Source: Acidilobaceae archaeon
GTDB taxonomy: Archaea; Thermoproteota; Thermoprotei_A; Sulfolobales; Acidilobaceae
NCBI GenBank assembly: GCA_027046245.1
Contig: JALTZJ010000009.1
Location: forward strand, 1 to 64,000
Length of the DNA: 64,000 nt
Direction: 5' to 3'
Under the pieces are notes generated by a model. It saw nothing but the letters and a program-made list of their open reading frames with translations, was not told the DNA's origin and did no database searches. The position numbers were made by a program, and so were the translations under genes. This document shows positions 42,590 to 50,237 of this stretch, one piece after another (the first letter of the stretch is position 1; every line of letters begins with the position of its first letter).

Positions 42590-44023
42590 CTATTTAATTC
42601 TAAACGGTATCCTCCATGACCCTCCTAGAACCTTGGCTACTCCCGCAGTTGCTCCGAATAACATAGCTACATAAGCGGAGGGGGCCACGAGATAGACTAT
42701 AATGAGGCTTGCTATGTACTCTGGGTCCCAGTATTTGGATATCGTTTCATAAATCGTCTTCCTGCCTAGATAATCGGGGTAGTCCTTTGCAGCGCCGCGG
42801 GCATCAGTCCATTCGCATTCTTCTATCCAAGCCTCTATCGTGATCTCTCCTCCACTGGGAAGAACAAGCCTATACCCCTTACCCCTAACACCGGCGAAGG
42901 TAAAACTCCTCTCTTCTATCCTAGCGTCACTAGGAGCCTCTTCTACAAAGTAGCCCGCCGTGCACCCGTCTAGTACAGCTAACTCTATATATCCTCGCCC
43001 CTCAATTGAGTATCTAGCTTTTACTCTTTCGAGACCAGCTTCGAAGCTTACTGCAGGCTCTGTAGAGTAGAGTAGTACACCCTGGTGGGGATTCCATGTC
43101 ACCCAAGGCAATTCTATATTTAAAGACTCGAATACATTTCTACCTGTTATAGAGGCGTTTTCTGGTATGAAATAAGCATCCATATATTTTATTCTTAGAT
43201 AAGAGGCACTGCCGGGCACAACCACAAGAGGCATTGTCTTGTCGCTTGCAACTGCTACTCCATTAAGCACTTCATAACCAGCTACAAGGTTTCCCTCTAT
43301 ATCTAGGAACTCCACTACGCCCCACTGCAGCGGGCCCGACGCGCCTGAAACGTTAATCACCGCTACACCATCGTTTAGCTCCCCGGGTTCTATTGCACCG
43401 CTTATAAGACCCAGAAACACCGGATAAAGCGGTAACCCTATCATAAATACTATATAAAATGCTATTAGCCATGATCCTACTGCTCTCGTGACTCCAAAGG
43501 GGGCCGTATAAAGGGCTAGGCCTAGCCCCAGTATCTTACCTCCCGCAACAAGTATTATGTAAGCAAAGCTAGCCATTAGCGACAAGACTCCTATTATTAC
43601 CGGTATTGCCTTGTCGAGAAACTCAGCAGCTACAAGTAGTTTAGTGAATACTATGCCGATCGCAGTGAGTTTCTCATAAGCGAGAATAAGTGCTTTAACA
43701 GCAGCTTGTATCGCCATTACTAGGCTAATCTGCTCTAATATCCAGACTAGGAATGTTTCCCAGGTGGCGCCAAGTAATAAGCCGAGATGAAACGCTCCGT
43801 ATATAAATACGGCGAAGCCTATGCTTAATGCTGATCCTATTATTCCGTCTCCAATAAGTTTTGGTGCCCATCTTTTTAGAGGTGACCAAGGTATTGGCAG
43901 CGAATATATAAGTACTCCTATATAGAATGATAATACGCTTAATTTGAAAGCAAGCAATGCAAACCATAGCGCATCATTATAATGATATTCCAAAACGTCT
44001 ACTCTTCTCTCCAATATATTCAC
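42590..44023 (-). CDS. cedA: CedA: polytopic membrane channel of the DNA-import system, with large extracytoplasmic domain
   Basis: 477 residues. There are about six hydrophobic segments in the first 215 residues (e.g. LSVLSFYIGVLIYSLPI, GIGALSIG-like stretches, SWLIAFYIVFMIGLPLYPV). Then about 220 residues are soluble and beta-rich (ELNDGVAVINVSGASGPLQW ... SGGEITIEAWIEECEW), and one or two TM segments close the chain (SLIIVYLVAPSAYVAMLFG). CedA is the proposed translocation pore, comparable to VirB6/TraG-like proteins. It overlaps cedA1 by 4 nt (GTGA). The soluble insertion makes it clearly longer than the Sulfolobus protein of about 260 residues. Confidence 0.75.
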   Translation of the reverse strand: MNILERRVDVLEYHYNDALWFALLAFKLSVLSFYIGVLIYSLPIPWSPLKRWAPKLIGDGIIGSALSIGFAVFIYGAFHLGLLLGATWETFLVWILEQISLVMAIQAAVKALILAYEKLTAIGIVFTKLLVAAEFLDKAIPVIIGVLSLMASFAYIILVAGGKILGLGLALYTAPFGVTRAVGSWLIAFYIVFMIGLPLYPVFLGLISGAIEPGELNDGVAVINVSGASGPLQWGVVEFLDIEGNLVAGYEVLNGVAVASDKTMPLVVVPGSASYLRIKYMDAYFIPENASITGRNVFESLNIELPWVTWNPHQGVLLYSTEPAVSFEAGLERVKARYSIEGRGYIELAVLDGCTAGYFVEEAPSDARIEERSFTFAGVRGKGYRLVLPSGGEITIEAWIEECEWTDARGAAKDYPDYLGRKTIYETISKYWDPEYIASLIIVYLVAPSAYVAMLFGATAGVAKVLGGSWRIPFRIK

Positions 44024-44274
44024 CCACCAAATACTGCGGACGTAACTATATTAACGAACATAACGATAGCTTTGAACACCGTGGAACCGAGAGCTAACCA
44101 GAAAGCCGCCCATACGGCATCTTCGACCATACTAGTACCTATCTTTTTCACTTTACTAGATGGAATAGGACTGCCTTTTATAGCCCATCCTATACTCCAC
44201 GTTAACAGGAATAGCGCCCAAGCTATCGCAGTCACTCTACTAGTCCAATAATCTATTAGTTCTATTAGATCCAA
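44020..44274 (-). CDS. cedA1: CedA1: small two-helix membrane protein / VirB2-like pilin of the Ced system
   Basis: 84 residues with two hydrophobic helices (TAIAWALFLLTWSIGWAI and VWAAFWLALGSTVFKAIVMF) joined by a basic loop (KGSPIPSSKVKKIG). This is the VirB2/TraA pilin plan, and CedA1-type proteins of other crenarchaea have been shown to assemble into conjugation-like pili. It begins with TTG after GTGGGGG and overlaps cedA by 4 nt, so it heads the cedA1-cedA-cedB operon. Confidence 0.78.
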   Translation of the reverse strand: MDLIELIDYWTSRVTAIAWALFLLTWSIGWAIKGSPIPSSKVKKIGTSMVEDAVWAAFWLALGSTVFKAIVMFVNIVTSAVFGG

Positions 44275-44422
44275 CCCCCACGCCCCATCGGTCTAGAAAT
44301 CGCTTCAAGCCGCGCAGAGAGGCTCTACAGTGCAAGTAACTAAGCGTGACCGAAAGAGGAAGGAAGGTCTCCAACTACGGGAAGAATGGATACGGGAATG
44401 CCCCATCATATTCTATAAATAC

Positions 44423-44525
44423 AGCCCCTCCCGAGAAGGCGTCATAAGACCCGTTACTCTCCATCCACCCTCCATGTAGGGGTGTCTAGCTGCAGAGCCC
44501 ATTCATCGCCTTCTCGGGAGGGGCT
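44423..44525. repeat. 19-bp perfect inverted repeat enclosing 65 nt (structured RNA or small element)
   Basis: AGCCCCTCCCGAGAAGGCG at 44423-44441 is exactly repeated inverted at 44507-44525. The 65-nt interior itself has a short CACCC/GGGTG hairpin near 44466-44484. A TATA-like CTATAAAT lies just before it on the plus strand. It fills the gap between cedA1 and rpo8 (44275-44561), in which I see no gene. It could be a structured non-coding RNA, a strong terminator-attenuator after rpo8, or a MITE-like element; no target duplication is evident. Confidence 0.6.
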
Positions 44526-44561
44526 ATGCTCTACCTTTATCTAATTAATTAATGCTTACAG

Positions 44562-44900
44562 TTAAATCTTCTTTATGCAGACATAGTATTTTACATTGTC
44601 TTTAAGGCCTAGTGGCGGCTCGAACACAAATACTATACCCCACATTGAAAATATTTCTTTTTCGTCTGTAGATTTTACTAAGTATCCGTGGCCGCAGAAG
44701 TCGTAGGGGTCCAGGTTGTCTGGCTTTGATTCCGTCACTGTAATCTCTATTGCATCTCCCGTTTTTAAGGTTAGGAGTCCTTCTATAACATCGAAAACTA
44801 CTTTTTCTGAGCTGGATTTAGCTGTGGCTATCTGCTGACCCTTAAGCTTTCCCGGCTCAACCTTTTCTACTATTAGCTTCATTGTTCTCTCAAAGGCCAC
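44562..44900 (-). CDS. rpo8: RNA polymerase subunit Rpo8 (RpoG, Rpb8 homologue)
   Basis: 112 residues. The pattern VFDVIEGLLTLKTGDAIEI, then YDFCGHGYLVKS, SMWGIVFVFEPP and a final VKYYVCIKKI fits the crenarchaeal Rpb8-like subunit: an OB-fold whose central motif in relatives is DFCxHGYxV and whose end is VYFxI-like. Rpo8 occurs in crenarchaeal and related RNA polymerases but not in euryarchaeal ones, so it supports the taxonomic call. Identification is by pattern from memory. Confidence 0.7.
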   Translation of the reverse strand: MAFERTMKLIVEKVEPGKLKGQQIATAKSSSEKVVFDVIEGLLTLKTGDAIEITVTESKPDNLDPYDFCGHGYLVKSTDEKEIFSMWGIVFVFEPPLGLKDNVKYYVCIKKI

Positions 44901-44994
44901 TATTCCTCACCCTGGGGTTTGCTGGTGGTTAAGGGAGGGGAGTATTAAGGGTATCACGATGTCCTGGTTCTCTGTTGATGGGTGGCGTTGACTG

Positions 44995-46530
44995 ATGGTG
45001 GGCGTCGGCTTTGAAATCAAGGATGTTGATCTTGCTGGCCGCGTCGGCCTGCTAAGGACTAGGCACGGCGTTATAGAGACTCCTGCGTTCTTTCCTGTTG
45101 TAGATGTGGCTAGGCAAGAGGTGAATGTGTCTGAAATCAGAGAGGCTGGATTTACTCAGGTAATCACTAATGCGTACCTTTTAATGAAACGGTATAATGG
45201 ATTAGTTATCGAGAAAGGAGTTCACAAGTTCCTAGGCTTTGACGGCGCTGTTATGACAGACAGCGGCGCTTATCAGATACTTGAGTATGGCGGTATAGAT
45301 ACAAGCCAATCCGAGATCATTGAGTTTGAGAAAGCGATTGACAGCGATATAGCTGTTATACTTGATATCCCTACCGGTGATGTGAATAAGCAGCGAGCTA
45401 GGGAGAGCGTTGTAGAGACTCTAAGACGGGCTAAGGAGGCCTTGGACCTCATAGATCCTGAAAACAGGTTCTGGGTTTTGCCTATCCAGGGTGGGCGCCA
45501 TCTTGATCTTGTTGCTTTTAGTGCCCGTGAAGCCGCATTAATGCCCAAATACAACATGTACGGTATTGGCAGTCCCACGGTTTTCCTTGAAAGATACAAG
45601 TATGACATAGTGATTTCTATAGTTGCTCGCGCCAAGCGTTATCTTAAAGGAGGCTTGCCTGTCCACCTCTTTGGCGCGGGCCATCCTCTCATAATACCTT
45701 TCGCTGTAGCGTTAGGCGTTGACACCTTCGACTCGGCGAGCTATATACTCTATGCCAGGGACGATAGGTACATCACCGAGTGGGGCGTCTACCGGCTGAA
45801 CGAGCTTGACTATTTCCCCTGTAACTGTCCGGTATGCTCCAGGTATTCGCCTAGGGAATTAAGGGAAATGCCTAAAGAGACGCGTACACGTTTGCTCGCG
45901 CTGCATAATCTTTACGTTATACGACGGAGCATAGAGAGGGTTAAACAGGCTATAAGGGAGGGTAGGCTTTGGGAGCACCTTGAAGAAGTGGCGGCGCGCC
46001 ACTTCAGTTCTAGAAAAGCCCTAGACATGCTAATAAGGGATGGATACTCCTTCATAGAAGAGTCTTCGCCTCGAGTCAAGGGCATCGTGAAAGGAGCAAG
46101 GGCTTTCTCTAGGGATAGTATGTTTAACCCTAAGATAGCCAGGTTTAGAGATCGCACTACAACTCGGCTACTGGAACTAGTACCAGAGGAGGTCAGAGTA
46201 GTTCTAAGGCCTCTCGCGGGTAAGCCTGACCCCTCTAGCTGCGTCTCTAAAGGAGAAGAATATGTAGTGTTCTATCAGCCCTTCACAGGCCTTGTTCCTG
46301 AGGATCTTTGCGGAGTTTATCCTACTATTCAGATTGATCATCCTGACGATTATGTACCACTAGAGGTTCTAGAGGATTTGAGTGCTAGGGTGCGTTATGC
46401 CTTCGACGTGTTAAGGACTAATGGCCGCGAGGTATATATAGAGTATTGTAGTGAGTCGCCTTGGAGCCTCAAAGTTCTCGAGAACGCAGGGTTGAGTGAA
46501 GTGGCTAGGGACGCCTGCGGATCCCGGTAA
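44995..46530 (+). CDS. tgtA: Archaeosine tRNA-guanine transglycosylase, catalytic part (PUA part encoded separately)
   Basis: 511 residues. The TIM-barrel has ETPAFFPVVDVARQEV, nucleophile region MTDSGAYQILEYG, ILDIPTGDVNK, VHLFGAGHPLIIPFAVALG, DTFDSASYILYA and zinc ligands CNCPVCSRYS. The enzyme exchanges guanine 15 of tRNA for preQ0, the first step to archaeosine. The C-terminal PUA domain found in the single-chain euryarchaeal enzyme is missing; a protein that looks like it is encoded on the opposite strand at 47.3-47.8 kb. Confidence 0.93.
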   Translation: MVGVGFEIKDVDLAGRVGLLRTRHGVIETPAFFPVVDVARQEVNVSEIREAGFTQVITNAYLLMKRYNGLVIEKGVHKFLGFDGAVMTDSGAYQILEYGGIDTSQSEIIEFEKAIDSDIAVILDIPTGDVNKQRARESVVETLRRAKEALDLIDPENRFWVLPIQGGRHLDLVAFSAREAALMPKYNMYGIGSPTVFLERYKYDIVISIVARAKRYLKGGLPVHLFGAGHPLIIPFAVALGVDTFDSASYILYARDDRYITEWGVYRLNELDYFPCNCPVCSRYSPRELREMPKETRTRLLALHNLYVIRRSIERVKQAIREGRLWEHLEEVAARHFSSRKALDMLIRDGYSFIEESSPRVKGIVKGARAFSRDSMFNPKIARFRDRTTTRLLELVPEEVRVVLRPLAGKPDPSSCVSKGEEYVVFYQPFTGLVPEDLCGVYPTIQIDHPDDYVPLEVLEDLSARVRYAFDVLRTNGREVYIEYCSESPWSLKVLENAGLSEVARDACGSR

Positions 46531-46547
46531 AATCAGGAGGAGTCATG

Positions 46548-47297
46548 TTACATGTACATTCCTCCTTCCTCTCTCTCCTTCTCAGCTACGCTTTTCTCCT
46601 TTAGCATACTCTCGATCATTTCCATCGCTTCTCTCTGCATCTCAGCTATCTTCTCTACATCCCCTAGGTCAACTTTTATTTGAAGTATACTGTCACCTAT
46701 TATTTTTAATCCTTTTATGGCTGCTTCATAGTCAGCTCTATCGGCTGCCGTGTATGGTAGAATCATTACTGCGGGAACCTCGTTAATATCAGCATACATG
46801 TATAATAGTGCTAGTGGACCCACAACTGCTAAGCCCTGCTCCATGGTTGGAGCATCTAGGTCTACTTTGGCGTATTTATTAGCTATCCACCTGTATCCGT
46901 GCTTCTCGTCCTCGGGCATGAAGTCGCTATTTAACCCACCTACTAGAACCATGAGTGCTATTCCGTTCCTTCTCGCCCATTCAGCTAGAGTTCTCACATA
47001 GCTGTCCTGCACTTCTCTTTCGGGATTCTGCCTGTGAACTATCACTACGAGCTTCTTACCGTTTTCGAGTTTCTTATAGTATATCTCGAAGGGGTATCCG
47101 GGCCCATCCTCTTCTATTAACACTACCGGGGGCATTAGATCCGTTAGAATGTACCCCCTTTTCTCGGCTCCTAGGCTCAGCGCTAGATGCTTAGTAACGA
47201 TATACCCTACCATTCCAAAGCCTCGAAAGCCTGTAACTAGAATTGCTCCCTCAAGTTCCTCTCTTTTAAAGTCGCCGAGTATAAGTACTCCGTTCAG
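46548..47297 (-). CDS. PAC2-family protein (proteasome-assembly-chaperone-like), apparently started at CTG
   Basis: 249 residues when read from CTG 47297. The family hallmark ILVTGFRGFGMVGYIVTKHL includes residues upstream of the first ATG (47213), so initiation must be earlier. Between the in-frame TAG of the preceding gene (47319-47321) and that ATG there is no ATG, GTG or TTG, but CTG 47297 lies 7 nt after GGGGTG. Later features: VVIVHRQNP, LVGGLNSDF, a possible interface AVVGPLALLYMYAD and a Glu-rich helical tail. PAC2-fold proteins in archaea are linked to proteasome assembly or are of unknown role. Confidence 0.75.
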   Translation of the reverse strand: MNGVLILGDFKREELEGAILVTGFRGFGMVGYIVTKHLALSLGAEKRGYILTDLMPPVVLIEEDGPGYPFEIYYKKLENGKKLVVIVHRQNPEREVQDSYVRTLAEWARRNGIALMVLVGGLNSDFMPEDEKHGYRWIANKYAKVDLDAPTMEQGLAVVGPLALLYMYADINEVPAVMILPYTAADRADYEAAIKGLKIIGDSILQIKVDLGDVEKIAEMQREAMEMIESMLKEKSVAEKEREEGGMYM

Positions 47298-47304
47298 AGC
47301 ACGA

Positions 47305-47310
47305 CACCCC
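47305..47310 (-). promoter_or_regulatory. Shine-Dalgarno deciding the CTG start of the PAC2 gene
   Basis: Minus-strand GGGGTG, 7 nt before CTG 47297 and inside the 21-nt gap after the stop of the upstream PUA gene. It is the only ribosome binding site that allows the conserved GFRGFGMVG segment to be translated. Confidence 0.5.
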
Positions 47311-47318
47311 GCTTGGTC

Positions 47319-47768
47319 CTACTTCAGCCTTACAACTTCTCCTCGCGAGAGGCCATTAATCATATTAGCAGGTACTCTGACTCTTCCCACTCCTATTAAG
47401 ATGTCATTGTCATCTACTACGATTGCCTCGTCTCCCGGTCTGAGAGCGGGGTCCATTGCTTTAACGTAGCTAGCGAAGACACTGCCCTTGATCTCGCCTC
47501 GTTTAACTATTACACGGTACCTCGGCGGGTCCGTAGCCTTTCTAATTATATCGCCTGCAGTTATTGTTATCGAGAATAAGCCATCTCCCGGGCGCAGGGT
47601 TAGGATAAGATTTCCATCTAAGTATACATATCTTATCCGTCTCTTAGATCCGTAACCAACCTCTACGTTACCACTAAGGAGGGCGCTAGCTACTTCCCCG
47701 TCAAACTGCCACGTCAACCTAGCCCTTATCATTCTCAACTCGCGGAGAGTAGGCTTTCTCCGCGCCAT
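47319..47768 (-). CDS. PUA-domain protein resembling the C-terminal part of archaeosine TGT
   Basis: About 149 residues from ATG 47768 (after GAGGGTGG; the frame is open to 47816). The first half (TLRELRMIRARLTWQFDGEV ... LTLRPGDGLFSITITAGDII) resembles the C2 domain, and the second half (GSVFASYVKAMDPALRPGDE, then AIVVDDNDILIGVGRVRV) the PUA domain, of single-chain ArcTGT. In crenarchaea the enzyme is often split in two genes, so this is the likely RNA-binding half of TgtA, encoded 800 bp from the catalytic half but on the other strand. Confidence 0.78.
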   Translation of the reverse strand: MARRKPTLRELRMIRARLTWQFDGEVASALLSGNVEVGYGSKRRIRYVYLDGNLILTLRPGDGLFSITITAGDIIRKATDPPRYRVIVKRGEIKGSVFASYVKAMDPALRPGDEAIVVDDNDILIGVGRVRVPANMINGLSRGEVVRLK

Positions 47769-47891
47769 AACACGCGGCCACCCTCTACAACCCGACGCGT
47801 TATGCCTGCAAACCACCGAGGGTAATCACTACTTTCGGGCTAGCCCCCCGGTGCCTCTTAGTTATTCCTAGTAGAGAAGGGCCTGAGAGCC

Positions 47892-49484
47892 GTGTTATCA
47901 CGATTAAGCGAAGCGCTAGATAGGGCTCCTTTAAGGGTGAGACTTGGATTCACAGCATTAGGTATCGGAGCGTTAGCGTATAGCCTAGGGATGAACCCGA
48001 TATTCTTTGGAGTAGGCGCGGCGGCCGCTCTTGCTAGTATAGCTAGCATATCTAGCTTAAGACTGGGAAGACTGCTCAGGCATCGCAGCGTCGAGGAAGA
48101 AGGTTCCATTAGGGTATTTGAGGTTGAAATCGAGAACGACGACTCCGCCAGGATGCTCGCAGCTCTAGTAGATGAAAGGAGTAGAGTTGGAAGAGGAAGG
48201 TATGTAGTGGCATCTATAAGCGACGCCGGCGCTTCTAGGGTGCTCGTCGCTATCTTCGCTCACTCTCAGGAGGATGCGTCAGTCGAGGCAGAGGTCTTTA
48301 AGACCCTTGTAGCCGGATCAGTCGAAGGAGTTAGGCTGAATCCTGCTCCTCCTTCCTCGTACGCTCCTCTCGCCGATCTAGCTAGGCTGGGGCCCTCTAG
48401 AAGTGGCGGTCGGGTCGTCGTTGCTCCTACTACAAGGATTGAACGGGGTGTAAGCAGTGGTGCTACGGACGGCATACGACTAGGGGTTAGAATAGATACC
48501 GTTCTACCCGAAGATGTTGTACTCACACCTGAAGATGTTAGAGGCAATATAGGCGTGTTTGGCTCTACCGGTGCTGGTAAGTCTACAACGCTTTCAGTTA
48601 TAGCCTCTGAGGCTCTTAGAGCTGGATTCAAAGTCTACATAATAGATTGGGCCGGCGAATACGAGGAGAAAATAAGAGAAGTAGATGCTAACTATGTTAT
48701 AATCGATCCTATTAGGGATGGCGGAGTAGATCCCTTGAAAGCATTCGTAGACACCGAGGAAGCCGTCTCGGCTCTCTCGTCGAGCCTAGATCTAACCGAG
48801 CCCCAAGAGTTCATGCTACAAAGGGTTCTTGAAAAGGAGAAACCATCTAGTCTTCCCGAACTCGTAGAGGCTGTAGAGTATCTAGAGGAGAACTCCAGGT
48901 GGGACAAAGAGGTTAAGAAAGGACTACTTAGGAAACTAGGAATACTTATCTCCGGCAGCTCTGTGAGCGCCTTCAGCGGCACTGGCGAGAGCTTCCCGAA
49001 GCACGGGTTAGTTATCGTAGACGTTTCTAGGATACGTGTCGTGACCGCCAGGAGAAGCTTCATTAATGTACTACTATCATTCATAGATAACAGTGTCGAA
49101 GGAGAGAAGATCGTTATCGTCGATGAGGCTCATAATCTGCTGCCAGGTGGCGACGGCTACCTGGCACTGTTAATGAGTGAAGCCAGAAAACGTGGTCTTC
49201 ACTTCGCGATCGCGACCCAGAGCCCCAGCCTGCTAGGGGCGCGAGTTCTGACTAACACCAACGTTAAGATAGTCCATAGGATAACAGGATCAAGAGATAT
49301 AGAGGCCCTTCGCGACTCAATGTATCTCGATAAAGGATTAGTAGAACAGCTACCTACTCTCCCCACCGGCACTGCTGTCGTACAGGCTCCAAGCATGCCT
49401 AAGCCTGTACTCGTGAGGGTTAAAACTAGCAAGGAGCCTGGTAACGTAACTGGCGACCTCGTCGAGGCTAAGCCAGTCTATTAG
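47892..49484 (+). CDS. Membrane-anchored HerA-like (DUF87) ATPase
   Basis: 530 residues. Two hydrophobic helices near the N-terminus (RLGFTALGIGALAYSLGM; FFGVGAAAALASIASI) are followed by a linker and a HerA/VirB4-class motor: Walker A GVFGSTGAGKSTTLSVIA near 220, YIIDWAGEYEEK, Walker B KIVIVDEAHNLLPG near 415, and IATQSPSLLG. It resembles CedB in plan but is longer and has two TM helices; soluble HerA of the NurA pair lacks TM helices. It may be a DNA translocase of a second export/import machine or a cell-envelope motor. Its 3' 135 nt overlap the convergent AK6 gene. Confidence 0.78.
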   Translation: MLSRLSEALDRAPLRVRLGFTALGIGALAYSLGMNPIFFGVGAAAALASIASISSLRLGRLLRHRSVEEEGSIRVFEVEIENDDSARMLAALVDERSRVGRGRYVVASISDAGASRVLVAIFAHSQEDASVEAEVFKTLVAGSVEGVRLNPAPPSSYAPLADLARLGPSRSGGRVVVAPTTRIERGVSSGATDGIRLGVRIDTVLPEDVVLTPEDVRGNIGVFGSTGAGKSTTLSVIASEALRAGFKVYIIDWAGEYEEKIREVDANYVIIDPIRDGGVDPLKAFVDTEEAVSALSSSLDLTEPQEFMLQRVLEKEKPSSLPELVEAVEYLEENSRWDKEVKKGLLRKLGILISGSSVSAFSGTGESFPKHGLVIVDVSRIRVVTARRSFINVLLSFIDNSVEGEKIVIVDEAHNLLPGGDGYLALLMSEARKRGLHFAIATQSPSLLGARVLTNTNVKIVHRITGSRDIEALRDSMYLDKGLVEQLPTLPTGTAVVQAPSMPKPVLVRVKTSKEPGNVTGDLVEAKPVY

Positions 49485-50003
49485 CACACCCGTTCTCCAC
49501 TCTCTTACTAAATCAAGTATCCTTGCAACCGCTTCCTCAGCACTAGTATTAGTTGTATCGACCTCAAACACAGCGTCGAACCATGCAAGACCCTCTGCAT
49601 ACTCTCCAAACGCCTCGGCAACTACATTCTCAACTATCTTATCTCGAGGCCAGCCCCTTTTAGATAGACGCTCCTCTAAGACAAGCGGGTTACACCGTAA
49701 AAGCGCTACAGCAGCCACGTACTCGTCAACAGCCTCCAACCAGATTCCAGGGGTTGGCGTGGCGACTACCATGCAGCGAGAGAGCCTGGACACGAGTAGC
49801 CTAGCAGCGCTAACAGCTTTATCCTCATCGAGCACCATTGTATCCCTCATAGTAGAATCAATCCTGGCTGCACCAATACGCTGAAAGAATGCACTAGACT
49901 CCATGAATCCGCAGTCAAGCTCCCAAGCGAGTAACCTGCCTATGCTACTCTTACCCGTACCCGGAGCACCAGTTACAATCACTAGGTAAGGATCGCCAGC
50001 CAC
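49350..50003 (-). CDS. AK6/Fap7-type adenylate kinase-related NTPase
   Basis: 217 residues. Walker A VTGAPGTGKSSIGRLLAWEL lies at the start, then STMRDTMVLDEDKAV, LRCNPLVLEERLSKRGW and the terminal LIDWL pattern of archaeal Fap7. The family has adenylate kinase/ATPase activity and helps late 16S rRNA maturation with uS11. The conserved chain ends at about residue 178; the remaining 40 residues lie wholly in the 135-nt overlap with the HerA-like gene and may be a passive extension. Confidence 0.84.
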   Translation of the reverse strand: MAGDPYLVIVTGAPGTGKSSIGRLLAWELDCGFMESSAFFQRIGAARIDSTMRDTMVLDEDKAVSAARLLVSRLSRCMVVATPTPGIWLEAVDEYVAAVALLRCNPLVLEERLSKRGWPRDKIVENVVAEAFGEYAEGLAWFDAVFEVDTTNTSAEEAVARILDLVREWRTGVLIDWLSLDEVASYVTRLLASFNPHEYRLRHAWSLYDSSAGGESR

Positions 50004-50237
50004 TACCTACGAACCTCCCCCAGCGAAAAACCGGGATCCACGCCGAGAGTTAAGCGTTGAAGTATAAAATCCTAGCTACTCAATACTACATTCAATAATT
50101 AAGGGCTAGCTTAGAGAGAAACAAAAATGACCCACACGCGAAAACCGTTTCAACATAAATTTAGAAGCTAATAGTTTAATAATTTAAATTGTGGGTTTCC
50201 TCTACTATATTTAAAAAGTTGGGCCTAGTTTGCCTGG

